From CAVQFD01 sp963724695 (GTDB lineage Bacteria > Acidobacteriota > Vicinamibacteria > Vicinamibacterales > CAVVIG01), in assembly GCA_963724695.1 (NCBI GenBank), contig CAVRVW010000012.1, forward strand, positions 372,001 through 436,000: 64,000 bases of DNA. Direction: 5' to 3'. Below the pieces are notes generated by a model, which was not told where the DNA came from, made no database searches, and saw nothing but the letters and a program-made list of their open reading frames with translations. This document shows positions 58,270 through 64,000 of the stretch, one piece after another (the first letter of the stretch is position 1; each line of letters starts with the position of its first letter). Position numbers and translations under genes: made by a program.

Positions 58270-58694
58270 GGCACGGCGTCCAGGCGAATCTGATTCAGCG
58301 CGTCGAGCTCGGTCGGCAGCGCGCCGGTCGCCCGCTGGCATCTGGTTGGCGCTCAGGATGTAGGCCACGATCTCCGGCCGTCCGCTGCGGCGACAGGGTT
58401 CCTGCTCGTTCTGCGGCATCGTCTGCGGATACGCTCGAAGAGCTCGCCGACCGATCGGTTCTTCCAGTTGTCCTGAAACACCTAGTCGTTGAGCAGCGGC
58501 GCCATGTCGGGCGTCGCGCTCGTCATCGTGCCGTGGCAGGACGCGCACTTCTCCGTGTACGCCGTCTTGCCGGCGTCGGCCTGCGCAGTCGTATACACGC
58601 CGTCCTTCACCGTGTGCGCCGCCTGCGGCTCGGCCAGGCCAGTGGCGCCCGCCCCTGCGCTCAACAGGACCGAGACGGCCAACAGGCGCTTCAT
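58266..58694 (-). CDS. Monoheme cytochrome c, frameshifted
   Basis: About 140 residues. Signal peptide MKRLLAVSVLLSAGAGATGL; heme motif KCASCHGTM; then after slips near 58485 and 58430 the text LMPQNEQEP and EIVAYILSANQMPAG, the C-terminal helix of small cytochromes with a methionine ligand. A last slip near 58330 gives the tail ELDALNQIRLDAVP and a TGA overlapping the next ATG (ATGA). Likely electron partner of the DUF1592 protein. Confidence 0.78.
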
Positions 58695-59769
58695 CTACTG
58701 ACCGACCACGTACTGACTGCGTCACCACCAGCGTCGCGTTGCGCTTCGGCACCTGGCCGCCGGTCTTGATCTCGGTCGACGACCTTCGCGGTCTTGATGT
58801 CGAGCACGGCGACGCTGTTCGAGCCGGCCAGCGAGATGTACGCGAACTTGCCGTCGGGCGTGAGCGCGACCCAGTTCGGCGAGTGGCCGACGCGCGCACC
58901 CCCGACGCAGCTTCAGATCGGGCAGCGAGTACACGTACACGCTGCTGTTCAGGCTGCTGTTGGCGACCAGGTACTTGTTGTCGGGCGTGACGCCGATGCC
59001 GTGCGCGATGTTGCCGCCGAACCCGGGCGTCTGCTAGCTCGGGAGCGACGTCGGGATACTTGATCCGCGCGACTTCCTTGCGCGTGTCGAAGTCCAGCGA
59101 CCGCGAAGCCGTTGAAGTCGGTCAGCTGCGCGTAGACGCCGCCGGGTCGAGCCGTCCGCATTGGTGTCGAACGCGATCGGGCGAACGCCGAGATCGAAGT
59201 AGTGCGTCCACAACGGCATGTCGGTCTTGGTGTCGACGACCGTGACGTTGCGCGCGCCGATCATGCCCGCGACCGCGTACTTCCCGTCCGGCGTGACGTA
59301 GACGTTGTGCACGCCGCCGTGCACGGAGATCGTCCGCGTCTTGACCTGCTTCGCGGCGTCGATGACGTCGAGCGCGCCAGGCGCCTGCGCGATCGCGACG
59401 TAGACCTTGCGCGCCGTCGGGCGTGATCGCGATGTTGTTGGGATGGCCGCTGAGCGGAATCTTCTTGGTCACCTTCCACGTCTTCACGTCGACGACGTCC
59501 ACCGTGGTATCGGCTTCGTTGCTGACGTACAGCCAGTGGCCGTCCGGGGCGGCCGCCGCGCCGTGGCCGCGCTCGATGCCCGTGATCTCGCCGACGACCT
59601 TGTTGGTCGCCGCATCGATGATGTGCACGTTGTCGCCGGCGCTGTTGGTCTGGACGATCAGGACCTTGCCGCTGGCCGACAGCGGCAGCGTCAGCGCGAG
59701 GATCGCCAATGCGGCCAGCGGAGCCAGCGCTGCCGAAACACGTCGGCGCGCATCGATCGACTGAGTCAT
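58695..59769 (-). CDS. Secreted YVTN/cytochrome D1-like beta-propeller, many frameshifts
   Basis: About 355 residues. Signal peptide (RRRVSAALAPLAALAILALTLPLSASG), then propeller repeats VLIVQTNSAGDNVHIIDAATNKVVGEI, GHWLYVSNEADTTVDVVDVKTWKV, HPNNIAITPDG, HNVYVTPDGKYAVAGMIG, VVDTKTDMPLWTHYFDLG, SSVYVYSLPDL and, near the end, VLDIKTAKV. Slips near 59410, 59150, 59095, 59030, 58905 and 58790. The start uses AAGGAGAGG about eight bases upstream. The likely stop (58695) directly abuts the cytochrome ATG. Probably a periplasmic binding or sensing protein. Confidence 0.72.
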
Positions 59770-59782
59770 AGCCATCCTCTCC

Positions 59783-60257
59783 TTACCGTGCATTCGACGG
59801 ACCGTCACCTGGCGCCGCGCCGCGCCCTGGCCGCGAACCCAGGCCGCCAGCGTCTTGAACTGCGGATCATCCTGGGAGGTGAACTGCCTCCCGCCGTTGT
59901 GGAACTCGTCGCCGCCGGCGGCAGGCTCGAATGGATGCAGGAGCAGCCGGCTCTTCATCGGATTCCCCGGGGTGACGAGCTTCGACACACGCTCGAAGTT
60001 CGAGCCGCGACTGTTCGTCGGTCCAGGCGGTCGCACCAGGGGACAAGCGGCTGCAGGAAACCCACCGCTCCGCCGTCGCTGTGGCACACGACGCAGCGCG
60101 TGTAGCCAGGCCGCTTGGCCAGAAAAATCGGCTGAACCTGTGTCTTGAACAACTCGAAGTCGAGACCCGGAGCGGAGGGGGCCTGTGGCGTCGTCTGCGC
60201 CGTCTGGGGAGAGGCTGATCCGAGCGCCAGCGCCAGCACGCCGACTAGAATCTTCAT
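59783..60257 (-). CDS. Small c-type cytochrome/PSCyt-like protein, frameshifted
   Basis: About 155 residues. Signal peptide MKILVGVLALALGSASP; FELFKTQVQPIFLAKRPGYTRCVVCHSDGGAVGFLQPL with a CxxCH heme site; after slips near 60040 it continues FERVSKLVTPGNPMKSRLLLHPFEPAAGGDEFHNGGRQF and FKTLAAWVRG. A final slip near 59825 gives the tail AAPGDGPSNAR and a TAA just before the next gene's ribosome site. First gene of the cytochrome-propeller-DUF1592-DUF1552-ankyrin series. Confidence 0.78.
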
Positions 60258-60568
60258 CCAGACTCCTACTCTAGCGACCGGCTACAGAACGCGCGTTGCG
60301 CCGGACGGCCCTATCATCCGGCAACGTCGGGCGGGAGACAACTGGATTCTCTCGGACCCAAGCGGCTACACAGTTTGGGGAGCTTTGGGAGCCTCGACCA
60401 CCTGTCTGAGCCCCTCGACGTCGGGAGCTCCCGGGCGCCAAGCGCGATCATCTCGCGCGCAGCCGGCGGCCAAATGATCGGGGAGCGCGCCTTTTGACAG
60501 CCGGCGGGAGGAATTCCCAGCGTGCTCAACAGGTAATGCGGCACAAAAAGCTGAGCTCATCAGTGGCG

Positions 60569-60632
60569 TACGCTTTGCACGCAAATGCATTCTTGGCCAC
60601 TTGACATTTCTGTAAGTGGAGGGGCGGAGCTG
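60569..60632. repeat. Imperfect direct repeat, copy A
   Basis: Shares with copy B, in the same order, TACGCTTTGCAC, a TGCA-containing middle, CTGTAAG and GGGCGGAGCTG. Conserved blocks separated by variable spacers suggest a structured RNA or a compound protein-binding site rather than a simple duplication. Confidence 0.6.
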
Positions 60633-60716
60633 CACGCACGCTTCCGGTCGCTCGAGGTCCCAAACCAGATCGCAGCTCATGAAGCAATGTCACCCACAAA
60701 CACTGCTCCCCGGGTG

Positions 60717-60776
60717 TACGCTTTGCACACCAGTGCACCCGTACCGCTGATGACTGTAAGCGAGAGGGCGGAGCTG
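60717..60776. repeat. Imperfect direct repeat, copy B
   Basis: Second copy of the element, 148 bases after copy A. It keeps TACGCTTTGCAC, CTGTAAG and GGGCGGAGCTG with slightly shorter spacing (37 instead of 41 bases between the first two blocks). It ends about 80 bases before the zinc-ribbon gene. Confidence 0.6.
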
Positions 60777-60859
60777 TACTCACCCCTTCACGCGCAGCCC
60801 GTGAGTTCCCAGATGTCTATCGCTTTCCGGCGGAGATCCATGAGTCCATTGGTGCGTCG

Positions 60860-61357
60860 ATGACCGTGACGAGAATTCGCAAGCCCTCACCAGAGCGGCC
60901 GCCCGACTCGGCCCGGCCGACGCCAGTGGCGGCGGCGGGCAACGGGCCAATCCGGCCCTCCTCGAGGGCATCGGGGGTTCCCGGCGCACAGATAGCGACC
61001 GCAAAGCCTGGAGCCTTGCAGGCGTTCTCAACGCCCCACTGCCCGTCGTGCTGGGCCGCGCTGGAGCACCCGTTGCCGGGAGGCTGGATCCTGCGGGGCC
61101 TCGCCCGGCTGCGGATCCCGGCGTACCGGTGCCGTGCCTGCCGCCACAGGTTTTCCGAACCAGCCAGCAATATCAGCGACGTCACGAGCCAGCTCGAAAT
61201 GGACGCGTTCCTGACCTTTCTGCGTCCGGCCGACAATCGAAGCTTCGAAGAAGTCATTCGTGACCTCGCTCGGGAAGAGCAGGAACAGACGAACGAGCGC
61301 CTCAAGGCGGTGCGAAAGCTGGAAGGTGTTTCGGCCGACGGGCAGTCTCGCTGGTAG
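60860..61357 (+). CDS. Zinc-ribbon protein of unknown function at the head of an EPS locus
   Basis: 165 residues. A Pro/Arg-rich disordered N-terminus (1-58), then CPSCWAALEHPLPGG and AYRCRACRHRFSEP, forming a CxxC...CxxC zinc ribbon, then a charged helix ending VRKLEGVSADGQSRW. Zinc-ribbon proteins of this kind often sit at the start of polysaccharide gene clusters, possibly regulatory. About 30 bases before the aminotransferase. Confidence 0.7.
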   Translation: MTVTRIRKPSPERPPDSARPTPVAAAGNGPIRPSSRASGVPGAQIATAKPGALQAFSTPHCPSCWAALEHPLPGGWILRGLARLRIPAYRCRACRHRFSEPASNISDVTSQLEMDAFLTFLRPADNRSFEEVIRDLAREEQEQTNERLKAVRKLEGVSADGQSRW

Positions 61358-61387
61358 GTCTTCCGTCTGAGACGACCTGAGGCGACG

Positions 61388-62683
61388 ATGATCGAACGCA
61401 CCAGTCTTCTGCCGTTTGCCCTGCCGGAACTGGGCGAGGCAGAGCTGAACGAGATTAAGGAAGTCCTCGACTCCGGATGGATTACGACGGGTCCCAAGTC
61501 GACCCAGTTCGAACGGGAGTTCGGCCGCTACGTCGGCGCGAAGTTCGCGGTCGCCGTCAACTCCTGCACGGCCGCGATGCATCTGTCGCTGGAGGCCGCC
61601 GGCCTGCAGCCGGGCGACTTCGTCCTGACGACGCCGTATACGTTTGCGGCGACGGCAGAAGTCATCCGCTATTTCGACGCGGTGCCTGTGTTCGTCGACG
61701 TGGAGCCGGACACGCTGAACATCGATCCCGCGTCTCTCAGGCGGACCATCGCGGCTCTGGGCGACGCGTTCGACCGGAGACGGTGCGGCCACGATGCCGC
61801 CGGTCGCGAGGGCTCTTGGAGGCCGGCCGGCGACGGCACGGCGCCCTCAAGGCCGTGATGCCGGTGCATATCGCCGGTCATCCGTGCGAGATGGACAGCA
61901 TCATGGCCATTGCCGGCGAGCACGGACTGGCCGTCATCGAAGATGCGGCCCACGCCTGTTCGGCTTCGTTCAAGGGCCGCCCGATCGGCAGCGCCCAGGC
62001 CGCCGGCATCCCGTGGGCCGCCTGCTTCTCTTTCTATGCCACCAAGACCCTCGCCACCGGCGAGGGCGGCATGGTGACGACCGACAGCGAGGAGTGGGCC
62101 GAGCGCATTCGCGTGATGAGCCTTCACGGGATCAGCAAGGACGCCTGGAAGCGCTACACCGCCGAAGGCAGCTGGTATTACGAGATCATCGCTCCTGGCT
62201 ACAAGTACAACATGCCGGACATCATCGCCGCTCTGGGCGTCGCGCAGCTGCGAAAAGTGGACGCGATGCGGCGGCGGCGTGAAGAGATTGCGGCCCGATA
62301 CACCGAGGTGTTTGCGACGTACGCCGAATTAGAGACGCCGACGGTCCGCGATCAGGTCGGCCACGCCTGGCATCTCTACATGCTGCGTTTGAACCGGGAC
62401 CTCCTCACCATCGGCCGCGACGAGTTCATTCAACACCTGAAGCGGCGTGACATCGGCGTCGAGCGTCCATTTCATTCCGCTGCACATACATCCCTACTAT
62501 CAGGCCACGTACGGGTATCAACCCGAAGATTTGCCGGTCGCCTATGGGGAATACACGCGGGAAATCTCGCTGCCGATCTACAGTCGGATGACCGATCATG
62601 ACGTGCAGAGCGTGATCGACGCCGTCGCGGACATCGTCCACCAGTTCCGCGCGAGGCCCTCGTATGCGGCTGCTGGACATTAG
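61388..62683 (+). CDS. DegT/DnrJ/EryC1 sugar aminotransferase, two frameshifts
   Basis: About 430 residues. N-terminal part: LPFALPELGEAELNEIKEVLDSGWITTG and FAVAVNSCTAAMHLSLEAAG. After slips at about 61770-61850: MPVHIAGHPCEMD, VIEDAAHACSASFKG, and the PLP-lysine block FYATKTLATGEGG. A slip near 62465 leads into VHFIPLHIHPYYQ and the C-terminus. These enzymes transaminate nucleotide-linked keto sugars to amino sugars. The stop lies 20 bases inside the next gene. Confidence 0.85.
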
Positions 62684-63293
62684 CATCTCGCTCCTGGGGC
62701 TGATCGTGCTGAGTCCGCTGCTGCTGATTGTGGCGGTGGTCGTGAAGTGCAGTTCGCCCGGCCCGGTGCTGTACCGCGCCCCCCGGGTTGGCAAGGACGG
62801 CCGAGTGTTCACGCTGTACAAGTTTCGCTCGATGGTGATCGATGCGGCCGACCGTGGTCCCCGGGTGACCGGCCGCGACGATCCCCGCGTCACCGCGGTC
62901 GGTCGAGTGCTGCGTCGGACCAAGCTCGACGAGCTGCCGCAGCTCTTCAATACGCTGGCAGGCGACATGAGTCTGGTCGGGCCCCGTCCGGAAGACCCGC
63001 TGTACGTGAAGTCCTACTCTGCCGAGCAGCTTCAGGTGCTTCGCGTCAAGCCCGGCATCACCAGCCCCGCCACCATCCTTCACCGACACGAAGAGCAAAT
63101 GCTGACCGGCCCCGACTGGGAGGACACCTACGTGACGGAGATCCTGCCGGCCAAGCTCCAGATCGAGCTGGACTATCTCTCCGTTCGCACGCTCTCGACC
63201 GATGTGCGCATTCTCGCGCAGACAGCGTCTGCCTTGTTCACGAGACCGACGCGTCACGTCAGCGCGAACAGAGGTTCACAATGCAGGAGCTGA
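62664..63293 (+). CDS. Initiating sugar-phosphate transferase (bacterial sugar transferase family)
   Basis: 209 residues. One N-terminal membrane segment (ISISLLGLIVLSPLLLIVAVVV), then the catalytic motifs SPGPVLYRAPRVGKDG, FTLYKFRSM, RRTKLDELPQLFNTLAGDMSLVGPRPE and VKPGITSPATI. This WcaJ/PglC-type enzyme places the first sugar phosphate on undecaprenyl phosphate. Translationally coupled with the aminotransferase, which may supply its amino-sugar substrate. Confidence 0.92.
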   Translation: MRLLDISISLLGLIVLSPLLLIVAVVVKCSSPGPVLYRAPRVGKDGRVFTLYKFRSMVIDAADRGPRVTGRDDPRVTAVGRVLRRTKLDELPQLFNTLAGDMSLVGPRPEDPLYVKSYSAEQLQVLRVKPGITSPATILHRHEEQMLTGPDWEDTYVTEILPAKLQIELDYLSVRTLSTDVRILAQTASALFTRPTRHVSANRGSQCRS

Positions 63294-64000
63294 TCAGGCG
63301 GGATCCATCAGCAGCGCCCGTGGTCTACGAGCCGGGGGCCCAGGACATCTGGATCGATGAGTATCTCGACGAGAAAGAGACCGAGGTCAGTCGATACGTT
63401 CAGATCATCCTGAAACGGAAGCGCCTCGTGGCCAGCGTGGCGCTGCTCGTGCTTGCAGCGGCCGCGGCCTGGACGTTCACGACCGAACGCCGGTACACGT
63501 CGAGCGTCAATCTGCAGATCGATCCGGAACAGAGCGTTCTGCCGTACAGGGAATTGTACGACGCGGTCATGGCGGACCCGCGGTATCATCGGTACGCAGG
63601 CGCAAGTGCTCAAGAGCGAGGCGCTCGCTCGCCGTGTCGTGACTGGCGCTCGATCCAGCCATCGGTCCGGACGCCGTCACAGGCGCCGCCAAATGGTTTG
63701 CGGCCAACCTGATCGTGACGCCGGTCGAGGGCACGCAGGTCGTGAAGGTCAGCTATCGCTCGAGCGATCCGGTTTACGCCGCCAAGGCCATCAACACGCT
63801 GGCCGACGAGTACGTGAACTACGGCTTCCAGACCAAGCGCGACTCCAGCACCACGGCGAGGGACTTCCTGGAGAAGGAGCTCGCCAAGCTGCAGCTGAAG
63901 CTCGAGCAGTCCGAACGGCAGCTGGTGGCCTATGCGCGCGAACACAACATTCTGCTTTCTGCCGAAGGCAACAACGTCATCACGCAGAAGCTGACCGACC
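63281..64000 (+). CDS. Wzz/GumC-like polysaccharide chain-length protein, partial and frameshifted
   Basis: N-terminal about 240 residues; the rest is beyond the window. Membrane segment RLVASVALLVLAAAAAWTF at about 48-66, followed by the Wzz domain: RYTSSVNLQIDPEQSVLPY. After slips near 63595 and 63650 it continues LIVTPVEGTQVVKVSYRSSDPVYAAKAINTLADEYV and a coiled coil FLEKELAKLQLKLEQSERQLVAYARE. This family sets the length of exported polysaccharide. The start overlaps the sugar transferase by 13 bases. Confidence 0.85.

Larger units (their letters stand above)
60258..60859. other. Intergenic region with a duplicated element
   Basis: No gene is supported here. The region separates the divergent DUF1592 operon (minus) and the zinc-ribbon/EPS genes (plus). 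It is less GC-rich than its surroundings, especially around 60540-60620. It contains two copies of a 60-64 base element described separately; otherwise I see nothing certain. Confidence 0.6.

Noticed and set aside
60710..60780. Fluoride or cyclic-di-GMP riboswitch
   Set aside because: CGCTGATGACT and TGCAAAGC each recall parts of these RNAs, but the remaining conserved cores (for example GGCAAACC) are missing.

Overview
The window is about 64 kb of a high-GC bacterial chromosome. The gene families suggest an acidobacterium of the Vicinamibacteria type: DUF1552/DUF1592 surface proteins with c-type cytochromes, TolB-like TPR proteins, carboxypeptidase-regulatory-like lipoproteins, a G8-domain protein and a branched-chain acyl-CoA carboxylase locus. 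That placement is inference; there is no rRNA here. Coding is dense, many neighbours overlap by 1-4 bases, and many genes start with GTG. A large share of genes carry one or more apparent single-base indels. I give such genes their full extent and note the breaks. The indels are clustered (about 3.5-6.3, 17.8-23.2, 33.0-34.3, 57.6-60.2 and 61.8-63.7 kb), which looks more like assembly error than gene decay.

Layout. 0-3.8 kb (minus): an overlapping operon of a fatty-acid hydroxylase/sterol-desaturase protein, a GH3-family acyl-adenylating enzyme, an enolase-superfamily enzyme and a membrane protein cut by the window edge. 4-6.3 kb: two NHL beta-propeller proteins. 6.5-7.8 kb: a lipoprotein metallophosphatase. 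8-11.9 kb: a DUF4956 membrane protein, a two-domain phospholipase D protein, a phosphate-selective-type porin and a CotH-type protein. 12-15.5 kb: two convergent TPR proteins. 15.6-17.8 kb: three tandem paralogous lipoproteins. 17.8-22.5 kb: a QueA-like enzyme and an SDR under a SoxR-type promoter, soxR itself, then an MFS exporter and a ChrB-like protein. 22.6-25 kb: an eight-heme cytochrome c, an exported protein and a DUF2231 membrane protein. 25.2-29.6 kb: a G8/beta-helix protein, an FkbM methyltransferase and an SGNH hydrolase.

29.6-32.7 kb holds a tRNA-Leu(UAA) whose 5' half is repeated 3 kb away. Between the two copies lie a lower-GC segment with a tyrosine-recombinase fragment and a decayed beta-helix gene, so this is probably a small degraded integrative element.

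32.8-46.2 kb: a small membrane protein, a cytochrome-PQQ propeller fusion, a threonine-synthase-like enzyme, lipoproteins, a YyaL-type thioredoxin-domain protein, a DJ-1/PfpI protein, a YihY protein, envelope-stress style small proteins and an NtrC-type regulator. 46.3-51.8 kb: a leucine/isovalerate catabolic operon (methylcrotonyl-CoA carboxylase, methylglutaconyl-CoA hydratase, HMG-CoA lyase). 51.8-54.3 kb: a ferredoxin, a pseudopilin and an ankyrin protein. 54.3-60.3 kb (minus): a DUF1552/DUF1592/cytochrome/beta-propeller operon. 60.9-64 kb: the start of an exopolysaccharide locus (aminotransferase, initiating sugar transferase, Wzz-like chain-length protein).

The most unusual non-coding signal is a set of intergenic arrays built from degenerate 7-base units with unrelated sequences. 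Three of them are laid out as inverted arms that keep the 7-base phase and could form long hairpins.
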